A stretch of 64,000 nt of DNA from Rubrivivax sp. (GTDB lineage Bacteria; Pseudomonadota; Gammaproteobacteria; Burkholderiales; Burkholderiaceae_C), in assembly GCA_030681795.1 (NCBI GenBank), contig JAUXRG010000031.1, forward strand, positions 89,547-153,546, given 5' to 3'. Position 1 is the stretch's first letter, and the number at the start of each line of letters is the position of its first letter. Below are positions 38,237 to 47,700 of this stretch, one piece after another. The translations under genes were made by a program, and so were the position numbers. Below the pieces are notes generated by a model. That model searched no databases and was not told the DNA's origin. It saw nothing but the letters and a program-made list of their open reading frames with translations.

Positions 38237-39691
38237 TCAGGCGCCGGCCCCTTCGACGATCTTGTAGGGCACGGTGACGGTCACCACGGTGCCGCTGGGC
38301 GCGTTCTCGGCCACGGTGAGCGTGGCCTTGGGTCCGTACAGCAGTTGCAGCCGTTCGCGGATATTGGCCAGGCCCACGCCCGTGCCGGCCGTGGCCGCCT
38401 TGCCGAAGCCCAGGCCGGTATCGGCCACGGTCATCTGCAGCTTGCCGTGCACGATCTCCGCGGCCACGCGCAGGTGCCCGCCCTCGGGTTTGGGCTCCAG
38501 CCCGTGCTTGATGGCGTTTTCCACCAGCGTCTGGATCATCATCGGCGGGAACTCGGCCGAGAGCAGCCCCTCCGGCACGGCGATCTCGGTGGTGAGCCGC
38601 TCTTCCATGCGCACCTTCAGGATCTCCAGGTAGGGCCGGATGACGGCGATCTCGCGCCCCAGGTCGCGCACCCCGCTGGCGCCATTGCCGCTGGCCTCGC
38701 GCATGGTCGGCATGCTGGCGCGCAGCAGCGCGATGAGGTTCTTCTGCATCGCGCTGGCGCGCGCCGGGTCGGTCTCGATCAGGTGGTCGATGCTGGCCAG
38801 GGTGTTGAACAGGAAGTGCGGCTCGACCTGCGCCTGCATGGCGGCCATGCGGGCTTCGACGACCTGGCGCTTGAGCGACTCGGCCTCTGCGGTTTCGGTG
38901 GCCTGGGCGGCCTTCACCTCGGCTTGCATGCGGCCCTTGTAGGTGAACTTGAGGATGCCCGAGCCCAGGATCCACAGCAGAGTGAACTGCATGAGGAAGT
39001 CGCCGATGCCGATGCGCGTGGTGCGCGTGCTCGGGCCGCGGACGTCGCGCGTGATCTCGTCGATGGTCTCCTGGGCGTCCTGGCGCGCCTGCTCGGCATC
39101 GCGCCGTGCCTGCTCGGCGTCGCGGCGCGCCTCGCGCACGGCGGTTTCGAGTTCGCGCCGGGCTTCGCCGATGGCCTGGCGGATGGCCTCGCTGGTGGCA
39201 CCCGGGGGCACGCTGATGTGCAGGTCGCCGGCGGCGGATGCCGCAGCGTCGGCGGCCCGCACGGCCTGCTCGGCGGCCGTCTGGGCGGCCGACGCAGCCT
39301 GCACCTGACTGTCCACCTTGGGTGTGATGCGCACGCCGTCCTTGCCGATGCGGATGTCCACCCCGCCGGCGTCGCCGTCCTTCATGCCCTTGGGGATGTC
39401 GATGTGCACGCCGGGAGAGGGCGCCTCGGCCGCCTTGGGCGTCTTGGGTGGCCGGGGGACCTTGACGATGCGCACCGACGGCTCGGTTTGCTCGGTGATG
39501 GTCCAGGTGAACGGCGGCAGGTCGTGGAGGATGGCCATCGCGACCAGCAGCAGCAGCGCCAGCACGAAAAAGCGCTTCCAGCTGATGCCCACCAGCCAGT
39601 TGGCGTAGGCGTGATAGCTGCGCACCGTGGCGGCAGAGAAGCGTTGCCAACGTTCTTGCCAGTCGGAATTGGCTGAAGGCTGGGCGTTCAT
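38237..39691 (-). CDS. Sensor histidine kinase, LytS/YehU type, with long extracytoplasmic coiled coil
   Basis: 484 residues. A membrane span at about 39-58, a periplasmic region of ~170 residues, a second span near 240, and then the His-kinase domain with QVEPHFLFNTLASID (phospho-acceptor His) and an ATPase domain (MIQTLVENAIKHGL ... GVGLANIRERL). The periplasmic part has a Pro/Ala-rich first half (IVKVPRPPKTPKAAEA) and then a Glu/Arg/Ala coiled coil with repeated RRDAEQA heptads. The signal is unknown. It is in one operon with the LytTR regulator. Confidence 0.9.
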   Translation of the reverse strand: MNAQPSANSDWQERWQRFSAATVRSYHAYANWLVGISWKRFFVLALLLLVAMAILHDLPPFTWTITEQTEPSVRIVKVPRPPKTPKAAEAPSPGVHIDIPKGMKDGDAGGVDIRIGKDGVRITPKVDSQVQAASAAQTAAEQAVRAADAAASAAGDLHISVPPGATSEAIRQAIGEARRELETAVREARRDAEQARRDAEQARQDAQETIDEITRDVRGPSTRTTRIGIGDFLMQFTLLWILGSGILKFTYKGRMQAEVKAAQATETAEAESLKRQVVEARMAAMQAQVEPHFLFNTLASIDHLIETDPARASAMQKNLIALLRASMPTMREASGNGASGVRDLGREIAVIRPYLEILKVRMEERLTTEIAVPEGLLSAEFPPMMIQTLVENAIKHGLEPKPEGGHLRVAAEIVHGKLQMTVADTGLGFGKAATAGTGVGLANIRERLQLLYGPKATLTVAENAPSGTVVTVTVPYKIVEGAGA

Positions 39692-39829
39692 GGGGTCGGG
39701 CCGTGGGAGTCGATGGGGCGCACTGTACGCAGCGCCACCCAGCGCGCCAGGGCCAGGCGACGCAACGCCGCAGCGCCAGTACAGGCTGCGTCAGGCGGTG
39801 ACAGGCTTGTGCCGGGGTCGGCCCTCAAA

Positions 39830-39859
39830 CGGCACGGCGCACATGGGCGCGCCGTGCCG
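39830..39859 (-). terminator. Terminator after the TRAP transporter operon
   Basis: Perfect 11-bp stem CGGCACGGCGC (39830-39840) with its complement (39849-39859) and an 8-base loop, 17 bp after the dctM stop. The minus strand continues TTTGAGGG, so the U-run is short. Confidence 0.65.
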
Positions 39860-39875
39860 CTTGCCGGCGATCAGG

Positions 39876-41879
39876 CTACTTGTAGAGCAGGTTCGGCAGC
39901 CACATGCCGATGGCCGGGAACACGTAGAGCAGGAAGATCGCGAGGACCTGGATGCCCATGAACGGCATCATGCCGGCGAAGATCTGGTTCAGCGTCACAT
40001 GCTTGGGGGAGACGCCCTTCAGGTAGAACGCCGCCATCGCCACCGGCGGGCTGAGGAAGGCCGTTTGCAGGTTCAGTGCCACGAGCAAGCCGAAGAACAG
40101 CGGATCGACGTTGAACTTGGCCAGCAGCGGGATGAAGATGGGCATGAAGATCACGATGATCTCGGTCCATTCGAGCGGCCAGCCCAGGATGAAGATGATG
40201 AACTGGCTGAGCAGCATGAACTGCAGGGTCGTCAGGCCGAGCGAGAGCACCCAGGTCTCGATGATTTCCTGGCCGCCGAGCAGCGCGAAGGAGGCCGAGA
40301 AGATCGACGAGCCGACGAACAGCCAGCACACCATGGCGCTGGTCTTGGCGGTCAGGAACGACGATTCCTTGATGATGCCGCCGAGTTCGCGCACCGTCTT
40401 GAGCACCGCACCGCCGTTCTTCGCCTTGCTGATCGCCAGGTAGCGATAGGCCGCGGCCAGCACGATGCCGCCGAACCCGCCCACGGCGGCGGCCTCGGTG
40501 GGCGTGGCCAAGCCGAAGACGATCGAGCCCAGCACGCCGAGGATCATGATGGCGAGCGGGAAGAACGACGACAGGAGCATCTTGAAGATCTCCAGCCGCT
40601 GCCAGTTCATCATCAGGCTGATCAGGGCCAGCCCGGCCATGCCCAGACCGAAGACGACCCAGTACCAGATTGGTGCGGCCACGCGCTCCGCGGGGGCGGC
40701 TACGGGGGCCGGTTTTGCTGCCTCGACCTTGGGCGCCACCGCGGCCACGGGCGGCGGTGCGGCCGCTTCCTTGGCCTCCGTGCTGGGCGGCTCTTGCAGG
40801 CCGCCGGCTTCCGCAACGGGCTCCTGCAGCCCGCCCGCCTGGTCCGACGGTTCTTCCGCCGCCACCATGGCGCCGCCGGCCTCGACCAGGCCGGTGGTGT
40901 CGACCGCCGCCACGGGCGCCGTGGCCGAGCCGTACATCAGGACCAGCAGGGCGACGATGGAAATCGCCGGCAGCAGCGAGACGAAGAGCTGCGAAGTCAC
41001 CTTGGCCTTGGGCAGCGAGGGCACGCGCAGGCCCGCCCACAGGCCGGCCAGCGCATTGCGGTGGTTCGAGCTCAGGGCTTGCGACAGCGGCGGCAGCGGC
41101 ACCACGCGCTCGTTTGCGGCCAAGGGCGGCGCGAGGTGCGGCTTCCACTTGGCAATGATGATGACGTAGGCGACATACAGGCCGGCGAGCATGATCCCGG
41201 GGAAGAAGGCGCCGGCGTAGAGCTTGACGACCGAGACGCCCGCGGTGGCGCCGTAGACGATGAGCAGCACCGAAGGCGGAATCAGGATGCCCAGGCAGCC
41301 GCCCGCGGTGATGGCGCCTGCGGCGAGCTTGATGTTGTAGCCGGCGCGCAGCATCGCCGGCAGCGCCAGCAGACCCATCAGCGTAACCACCGCACCGACG
41401 ATGCCGGTGGCCGTGGCGAAGATGGCGCAGGTGACGATGGTGGCCACCGCCAGCGCGCCGGGCACGCGCGCCAGCGCCAGGTGCAGGCTCTTGAAGAGCT
41501 TTTCGATCAGATTGGCGCGCTCGACCAGATAACCCATGAAGACGAACAGCGGGATGGCGATGAGCACGTCGTTGGACATCACCGAATACGCGCGCTGCAC
41601 CATCAGATCGAGGATCTGCCGCGTGGCGAGTTCGGGGTTTACGGTTCGGTAGGCCAGCCAGCCGAAGAACACGCCCATGCCCATCAGCGTGAACGCCGTG
41701 GGGAAGCCGAGCATGATGGCCACCACGATCAGCGCCAGCATCAGCAGCCCGAGGTAGCCGAGATCGTTGCGGCTCAGGTGCCCGTCGATCAAGCTGCTCC
41801 AGGGCATGAAGGTCACCACCGTGGCGAGGATGATCGCCATCAGCGTGAAGCCGAACCAGAGCTCCTTGCGGACCTTCAT
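39876..41879 (-). CDS. dctM: TRAP transporter large permease subunit (DctM)
   Basis: 667 residues, a large permease with 12-14 predicted spans. Family signs: LGFPTAFTLMGMGVFFGW, SNDVLIAIPLFVFMGYLVERA, GGCLGILIPPSVLLIVYG and ATPTEAAAVGGFGGIVLA. Length and extended central part match the subgroup that carries 2-oxo-acids or mannitol-like substrates. An unusual Ala/Pro/Glu-rich linker (about residues 320-402) containing two tandem AGGLQEP motifs interrupts the protein between membrane halves. The start overlaps the dctQ stop (ATGA). It works with DctQ and the DctP binding protein in secondary, Na+-driven uptake. Confidence 0.94.
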   Translation of the reverse strand: MKVRKELWFGFTLMAIILATVVTFMPWSSLIDGHLSRNDLGYLGLLMLALIVVAIMLGFPTAFTLMGMGVFFGWLAYRTVNPELATRQILDLMVQRAYSVMSNDVLIAIPLFVFMGYLVERANLIEKLFKSLHLALARVPGALAVATIVTCAIFATATGIVGAVVTLMGLLALPAMLRAGYNIKLAAGAITAGGCLGILIPPSVLLIVYGATAGVSVVKLYAGAFFPGIMLAGLYVAYVIIIAKWKPHLAPPLAANERVVPLPPLSQALSSNHRNALAGLWAGLRVPSLPKAKVTSQLFVSLLPAISIVALLVLMYGSATAPVAAVDTTGLVEAGGAMVAAEEPSDQAGGLQEPVAEAGGLQEPPSTEAKEAAAPPPVAAVAPKVEAAKPAPVAAPAERVAAPIWYWVVFGLGMAGLALISLMMNWQRLEIFKMLLSSFFPLAIMILGVLGSIVFGLATPTEAAAVGGFGGIVLAAAYRYLAISKAKNGGAVLKTVRELGGIIKESSFLTAKTSAMVCWLFVGSSIFSASFALLGGQEIIETWVLSLGLTTLQFMLLSQFIIFILGWPLEWTEIIVIFMPIFIPLLAKFNVDPLFFGLLVALNLQTAFLSPPVAMAAFYLKGVSPKHVTLNQIFAGMMPFMGIQVLAIFLLYVFPAIGMWLPNLLYK

Positions 41880-42499
41880 TTCGTGCCCCCTTGCTGCGCC
41901 ACGAACTGGTCCAGTTTGGCGATGTCATCGTCACCCACGTGCACCATTTCCTTGAGTTTGTCGACGTCGACCTCTTCCACGTCGGCCTGGCGCGAAGGCC
42001 AATGGCCCTGCTTGATGCAGATGACGCAGCGGATGATCTCGACGATGCCCTGCACGAGCAGGAAGAGGCCGGCCAGCGGAATGATCATCTTGAACGGGTA
42101 GATCGGCGGACCCTCGGCCGTGATGGTGGAGGTCTCGCGCATGGCCAGGGATTCGGCCGCGAAATCGTAGCCGGCCCAGGTGAGCGCGAAGACCCCGGGT
42201 ATGAAAAACAGGATGTACAGCGTGAGGTCGATGGTGGCTTGCGTGCGCGGCTCGAAGAAGCCATAGAGCACGTCGCCGCGCACATGGCCGGCCTTGGACA
42301 GCGTGTAGGCCCCAGCCATCATGAACAGGCTGCCGTACATGATGATCATGACGTCGAAGGCCCAGGCGTGCGGCTTGTCCAGCGCGTAGCGCGAGAACAC
42401 CTCCCACGAAATGAGGAAGGTGAGTGCCACGATCAGCCAGGAAAATGCCTGGCCGACGAAGGTGCTGATCTTGTCAATCGTCAGGAGCAGTTGCTGCAT
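41876..42499 (-). CDS. dctQ: TRAP transporter small permease subunit (DctQ)
   Basis: 207 residues from the ATG at 42499. It has four predicted membrane spans and the family's FLISWEVFSRYALDKPHAWAFDVMIIMYGSLFMMAGAYTLSKAGHVRGDV pattern (W-x-R and the central AY...HVR). The C-terminus is a charged cytoplasmic tail. An in-frame ATG at 42529 lies inside the terminator stem and is rejected. It is separated from dctP by that terminator. Confidence 0.92.
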   Translation of the reverse strand: MQQLLLTIDKISTFVGQAFSWLIVALTFLISWEVFSRYALDKPHAWAFDVMIIMYGSLFMMAGAYTLSKAGHVRGDVLYGFFEPRTQATIDLTLYILFFIPGVFALTWAGYDFAAESLAMRETSTITAEGPPIYPFKMIIPLAGLFLLVQGIVEIIRCVICIKQGHWPSRQADVEEVDVDKLKEMVHVGDDDIAKLDQFVAQQGGTK

Positions 42500-42513
42500 G
42501 TCTGGGCCCGTTG

Positions 42514-42550
42514 AAAAAAAGAGGGCCATCCGGACGGCGTCCGGATGGCC
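42514..42550 (-). terminator. Terminator/attenuator between dctP and dctQ
   Basis: Perfect 12-bp stem (42524-42535 with 42539-42550), a 3-base loop, then CTC and seven Ts on the minus strand. It lies 22 bp after the dctP stop. The permease genes would be reached only by read-through, so binding protein is made in excess. Confidence 0.9.
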
Positions 42551-42571
42551 GGCTCACTGGACGAAGAACCC

Positions 42572-43702
42572 TCAGGCCTTCTTGGGCGCGAAGAAGTAGG
42601 TCGCCGCCATGCGCCGGCTGACATAAACGTCCTGATCCCACTTCACCGCACGCTCGGCGAACGCCCTCTGCGAATCGATGATTTCCTTGAACATGGGGTT
42701 TTCCGCGGACTTCTTCACCAGGATCGCGTCCCACAGCTTGAGCTGGGCCTGAAGGATCGAATCAGGCGTCTTGTAGAACTTGACCTTGTCCTTGGTCTGC
42801 AACTCGATGTAGTCCTTGGAGTAACGGTCGATGGCCTTCCAGGACATGTCCGAAGAGGCGGCCTCGACGGCGTTGTCGATGACCGCGCGCAGCTTGGGCG
42901 CCAGCGCGTCGTACTTCGGCTTGTTGAACATGATCTCGAAGGTCTCGGCGCTCTGGTGGTAGCTCTGAAGCATGCACACCTTGGAGACATCGGGAAAGCC
43001 GAGCAGGCGGTCGGAGGTGGCGTTGTTGAACTCCGCCGCGTCGAGCAGGCCGCGGTCCATGGCCGGCACGATTTCGCCGCCCGGCAGCGCATTGACCGCC
43101 GCGCCCATGGCGGTGAACAGATCGATGGCCAGGCCGTTGGTGCGGAACTTCAGGCCCTTGAAGTCCTCGACCTTGGTGACCGGCTTCTTGAACCAGCCCA
43201 GCGGCTGCGTCGCCATCGGGCCGTAGAGGAAGGACTGCACCGTGGTGACGCCGATGGAGGCGTAGAGCTTGGCCAGCAGCTCCTTGCCGCCGCCGTATTT
43301 GTGCCAGGCGAGCAGCATATTGGCGTCCATGCCGAAAGCCGGGCCGGAGTTCCACAGCGCCAGCGCATTCTGCTTGCCGTAGTGGTAGCCCAGCACGCCG
43401 TGGCCGCCGTCCAGTGTGCCCTTGGACACCGCGTCGAGCAGGCCGAAGGCGGGCACCACCGCACCGGCGGGCAGGACCTCGATCTTCAGTTCGCCGCCGG
43501 TCATGTCGTTGACCTTCTTGGCGAAGTCCAGCGCGTACTCGTGGAAGATGTCCTTGGCCGGCCAGGTGCTCTGGAAGCGGAAACTGGTGGTCTGAGCCTG
43601 TGCCAGCATCGGCGCGGCCATCGCCCCGGCGCCGATGGCCCCGGCTGTGGCGGACTTGAGGAAGCGCCGGCGCGGGGCGGGCGTCTTGCGGACTTCGGTC
43701 AT
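42572..43702 (-). CDS. dctP: TRAP transporter substrate-binding protein (DctP), Tat-exported
   Basis: 376 residues from the ATG at 43702 with AGGAGA upstream. The N-terminus (APRRRFLKSATAG) has a twin-arginine motif, so it is probably exported folded. The mature part matches the TakP/DctP2 family for 2-oxo-acid or related monocarboxylates: TTSFRFQSTWPAKDIFHEYALDFAKKVNDMTGGELKIEVLPAGAVVPAFGLLDAV, GLKFRTNGLAIDLF and GGEIVPAMDRGLLDAAEFNN (the ligand-contacting Arg lies in KFRTNG). The adjacent indolepyruvate oxidoreductase hints at a 2-oxo-acid ligand, but this is only an inference. Confidence 0.92.
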   Translation of the reverse strand: MTEVRKTPAPRRRFLKSATAGAIGAGAMAAPMLAQAQTTSFRFQSTWPAKDIFHEYALDFAKKVNDMTGGELKIEVLPAGAVVPAFGLLDAVSKGTLDGGHGVLGYHYGKQNALALWNSGPAFGMDANMLLAWHKYGGGKELLAKLYASIGVTTVQSFLYGPMATQPLGWFKKPVTKVEDFKGLKFRTNGLAIDLFTAMGAAVNALPGGEIVPAMDRGLLDAAEFNNATSDRLLGFPDVSKVCMLQSYHQSAETFEIMFNKPKYDALAPKLRAVIDNAVEAASSDMSWKAIDRYSKDYIELQTKDKVKFYKTPDSILQAQLKLWDAILVKKSAENPMFKEIIDSQRAFAERAVKWDQDVYVSRRMAATYFFAPKKA

Positions 43703-43895
43703 CGCAGATCTCCTTGGGTTGAACGTGAATAGGCGGTCGCCGACCACGCGGGCCCGTGCCAACCACAGCCATGGGGAACTATCTTCCGCGCGAGCGGGCA
43801 GGTGCAAGTCGGTGTAACCCCGTGAAGTGTTGCGCTGATGCACAGAGACGGGCCGCATCGGCCCCGTGACGCGCCCCGGGGTCCCGCTCGTGAAG

Positions 43896-44780
43896 TCATA
43901 ACAGCTTTGACTTCAGCGCAGGAATGGGCCCGATGCCGTGAAGCAAGGCCTGCAGCCTGGGGCCGAGCGTGGCGGCCTGCGGCGCGGGCAGCAGGCCGTG
44001 GCGCAGCGCGAAATCCAGCGTCACCAGGGCGGCGTCCACCGTCATCGTGGAGCCGGCGGCCAGCGCGAGCGCCTGCGTCAAGGGCAGGCAGTCGAAGCGC
44101 TCGACCTCGCCGTCCTGGTTGCAAGGTTGCAGGCCCGGCGGCAGCTCGAGGTCGAAGCTGTGCAGCTCTTCGAATTGCAGGCCTTCGGGGATGTCGCGCC
44201 ACAGCCGGATCACGCGGCCCGCGCGAACCACCTGCATCTGGGTGGGGGTGAGGCCGGCTTCTTCCCAGCCTTCGCGCACGAGGGCTTGATGCGGCGTCTG
44301 GCCCAGCGGCACGCCACCGCCGACCAGGTTGTCGTGCAGGCCGGGGTCGGTGGCCTTGCCGTGCGAGCGCCGGGCGATCCACAGGTGGCTGGGTCGGCCA
44401 TCGGGCCCGGTGACGTAGCCGGTGGCGTGGGCGCCGAAGGTGAGCGTGCCCCAGAAGCGCGCGCTGGCGCGCTCGGTGCGCGCCAGCGGTTGGGCCGTGG
44501 CCGGGTCGACGAGGGCGAAAATTTCGTCGCGCCAGCCCCGCACCAGCCCCTGGCGGCGCAGTTCGGCGTTGACGGCCGCCAGCGTGGCGTCGCGCTCGGC
44601 GGCCGGCACGGTGAGTGCCACGCCGCCCGGGCCCAGGGCCAGCGCCCGAGGCCAGGCCGCCAGCGCGGCGAGATGCTCGCGTGCCACCGAGCCCACCGCG
44701 TGCCCGCCGATGGTGAAGGGCACGCGCGTGGCCCGGTCGTGCGCGCGCGCCGCGGCCAGCGCGGGCCAGGCCCCGCTCAC
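43896..44780 (-). CDS. NUDIX hydrolase with DUF4743-type N-terminal domain
   Basis: 294 residues from a GTG that overlaps the upstream gene's stop (GTGA). The N-terminal ~120 residues (VPFTIGGHAVGSVAREHLAALAAWPRALAL) match the DUF4743 domain seen before NUDIX in thiamin pyrophosphokinase-like and fungal proteins. The NUDIX box runs GGGVPLGQTPHQALVREGWEEAGLT, with G-x5-E-x7-R-E-x-W-E-E-x-G somewhat loosened at the first Glu (Gln/Thr at that place). Substrate unknown; possibly an ADP-ribose or damaged-cofactor pyrophosphatase. Translational coupling suggests a link to the oxidoreductase. Confidence 0.85.
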   Translation of the reverse strand: MSGAWPALAAARAHDRATRVPFTIGGHAVGSVAREHLAALAAWPRALALGPGGVALTVPAAERDATLAAVNAELRRQGLVRGWRDEIFALVDPATAQPLARTERASARFWGTLTFGAHATGYVTGPDGRPSHLWIARRSHGKATDPGLHDNLVGGGVPLGQTPHQALVREGWEEAGLTPTQMQVVRAGRVIRLWRDIPEGLQFEELHSFDLELPPGLQPCNQDGEVERFDCLPLTQALALAAGSTMTVDAALVTLDFALRHGLLPAPQAATLGPRLQALLHGIGPIPALKSKLL

Positions 44781-47700
44781 GCGGCGCGCTGCAGGGCGCC
44801 GTCGCGCCAGCGCTGCAGCAGTTCGCCCCGCTTCAGCCCTGCGGCCTCGGCGTGCTGTTGCTTGACAGGGCCATAGCCGCGGATCTCTTCGGGCAGGCGG
44901 GCGATCTCGGCGGCTAGTGCGCGGTTTGCCGCATTCAGCGCGGGCAGCAGCTCCTCGACGCCCGCGCGGTACTCGGCAATGAGCGCGCGCTCCATGCGGC
45001 GCTCCGCGCTGCGGCCGAAGAAGTCCAGCGCCGTGCCGCGCAGGCCCTTCAGCTTCGCCAGCAGGCCCATCGCGCTGCGCATCCACGGGCCGAAAGCCTG
45101 CTTGACGAGCCGGCCCTGGTCGTCCTTGCGCGCCCACGCCGGTGGCGCCAGGTGGTGCACCAGCTTGTAGTCGCCTTCGAACATCGCCGCGATCTTCTCG
45201 GTGAATGCGGCCTGGGTGTGCAGCCGCGCCACCTCGTACTCGTCCTTGTAGGCCATGAGCTTGAAGAGGTAGCGCGCGACAGCTTCGGTGAGCGACTTGC
45301 CGCCCTCGCCACAGGTCCGTCTCTCGGCGGCGCGCACCTTCTCGACGAAGGCCTCGTACTGCGCAGCGTAGGCGGCGTCCTGATATTCGGTGAGAAAGGC
45401 CACGCGGGTGGCGACCGCGGCTTCGAGCGAAGGCTTCCTGGCGAACTCGATCACCTGCTGCGTCTGGAACAGCGATTGCACCGCGGCCAGGTCGTGCGCG
45501 CAGCGCCGGCCCCATTCGAAGGCCGCCTGGTTGTGGGCCACCTGCACGCCGTTGAGCTCCATGGCACGCATCAGTGCGGCGTGGCTCAGAGGCAGGCGAC
45601 CCCGTTGCCAGGCGTAGCCCAGCATCAAGGGGTTGGTGTAGATGCTGTCGCCCAGCAAGGCCACCGCCACCTGCTCGGCGTCGAAACTGCCCACCCCCTG
45701 GTCGCCCACGCTGGCGCGCACGGCGGCCTCGCAGTGGCCGCCGGGGAACTGCCAGTCCGCGTCCTTCACGAACGCGGCGGTCGGCGTGCCGTGGGTATTC
45801 AGCGCGACGAAGGTGCGGCCGGGCTGCATCACGCCCAACGTGTATTTCATCGCACCGACGATGCTGTCGCAGGCGATCACGAGGTCGGCCTGGGCGGTGT
45901 TCACCTTGCTCGTATGCAGGGCCTCGGGCCGCTGGGCGATCTGGATATGGCTCCAGGTGGCGCCGCCCTTCTGCGCCAGGCCGCCGGCGTCCTGCGTGAC
46001 CACGCCCTTGCCTTCGAGGTGCGCGGCCATGCCCAGCACCTGCCCGATGGTGATGACGCCGGTGCCGCCGACGCCGCCGACCACGATGCCCCAGGGCCTG
46101 TCCCCGCCGGCGAGCGCCGCCGCCGGCGGCTCGGGGATCGGTGGCAGCGCGGCCGGGTGGACCCGGGTCTCCGTCTTCGGCTTGCGCAGTTGCCCGCCTT
46201 CGACGGTGACGAAGCTCGGGCAGAAGCCCTTCACGCAGGAGTAGTCCTTGTTGCAGCTGTGCTGGTTGATGCGGCGCTTGCGGCCGAATTCGGTCTCGAC
46301 GGGCTCGACGCTCAGGCAGTTGCTCTGCACGCTGCAGTCGCCGCAGCCTTCGCACACCAGCTCGTTGATGACGACGCGCTTTTCGGGGTCGGCCAGCTTG
46401 CCGCGCTTGCGCCGGCGGCGCTTCTCGGTGGCGCAGGTCTGGTCGTAGACGATGACCGTGGTGCCCGGGATGCCCCGGAACTGGCGCTGGAGGGCGTCGA
46501 GCTCGTCGCGGTGGTGCACGGTGACGCCCGCCTCGAGCGCCACGCCGTGGTATTTGGCCGGCTCGTCGGTGACGATCACCAGCCTGGCCACGCCTTCGGC
46601 GAGCAGGCTCTTCATGATCTGCAGCACCGAGTGCCCCGAGCCCGCCAGGGCTCCTTCGGCGCCGGGCCGTTCACCGACGGGCTGGCCGCCGGTCATCGCC
46701 ACGGCGTCGTTGTAGAGCAGCTTGTAGGTGATATTCACGCCCGCGGCGATGCTCTGGCGGATGGCCAGGATGCCGCTGTGGAAGTAGGTGCCGTCGCCCA
46801 GGTTGGCGAAGACATGCCCGTCCTTGCTGAAGGGGGCCTGGCCGACCCAGGCCACGCCTTCACCGCCCATCTGCGAGAACGTGCTCGTGCGGCGGTCCAT
46901 CCACACCGCCATGTAGTGGCAGCCGATGCCCGCCAGCGCGCGGCTGCCTTCGGGCACGCGCGTGCTGGTGTTGTGCGGGCAGCCGCTGCAGAACCACGGC
47001 GCGCGCTCGCCGGTGTCGAATGTCTGTTCGTCGAGCTGCCTTTCGCGCGCGGCCACCACGGCCAGCCGGGCGTCCATGCGCGCGGCGATGTCGGCCGGCA
47101 CGCCCAGCTTCTTCAGCCGCTTGGCGATGGCCTTGGCGATGATCGCCGGCGTGAGGTCGGCCTTGGCGCGCAGCAGCCCGTTCTCGCTCGGGTTGGGCAT
47201 GCCCCATTCGCCGCCGGCGCCGCCCTCGAGTTCCGGGCCCTCGGGCGCGTCGAACTTGCCCAGCACATGCGGCCGCACATCGGCGCGCCAGTTGTAGAGC
47301 TGTTCCTTGAGCTGGTACTCGATGACCTGGCGCTTCTCCTCGACGACCAGGATCTCCTGCAGGCCCTGCGCGAAGTCGCGCGTGATGGTGGCCTCCAGCG
47401 GCCACACCACGTTGACCTTGTGCAGCCGCACGCCGACGGCGCGGCAGGTGTCGTCGTCCAGGCCCAGGTCGGCCAAGGCCTGGCGGGTATCGTTGAAGGC
47501 CTTGCCGCTGGCGATGATCCCCAGGCGGTCGTGCGCGCTTTCGACGACGTTGTGGTTGAGCCGGTTGGCGCGCACGTAGGCCAGCGCGGCGTACCACTTG
47601 TATTCGAAGAGCCGCGCTTCCTGCTCCAGCGGCGCGTCGGGCCAGCGGATGTGCAAGCCGCCGGCGGGCATCAGGAAGTCCTGAGGCAGCACGATCTTCA

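Noticed and set aside
39060..39160. Tandem DNA repeat in the LytS-like kinase as a CRISPR-like array
   Set aside because: The repetition comes from heptad codons (RRDAEQA) in a coiled coil, with no spacers.
42500..42529. Earlier dctQ start at 42529
   Set aside because: It would lie inside the terminator stem and add a peptide with no family match; the ATG at 42499 fits the family N-terminus.
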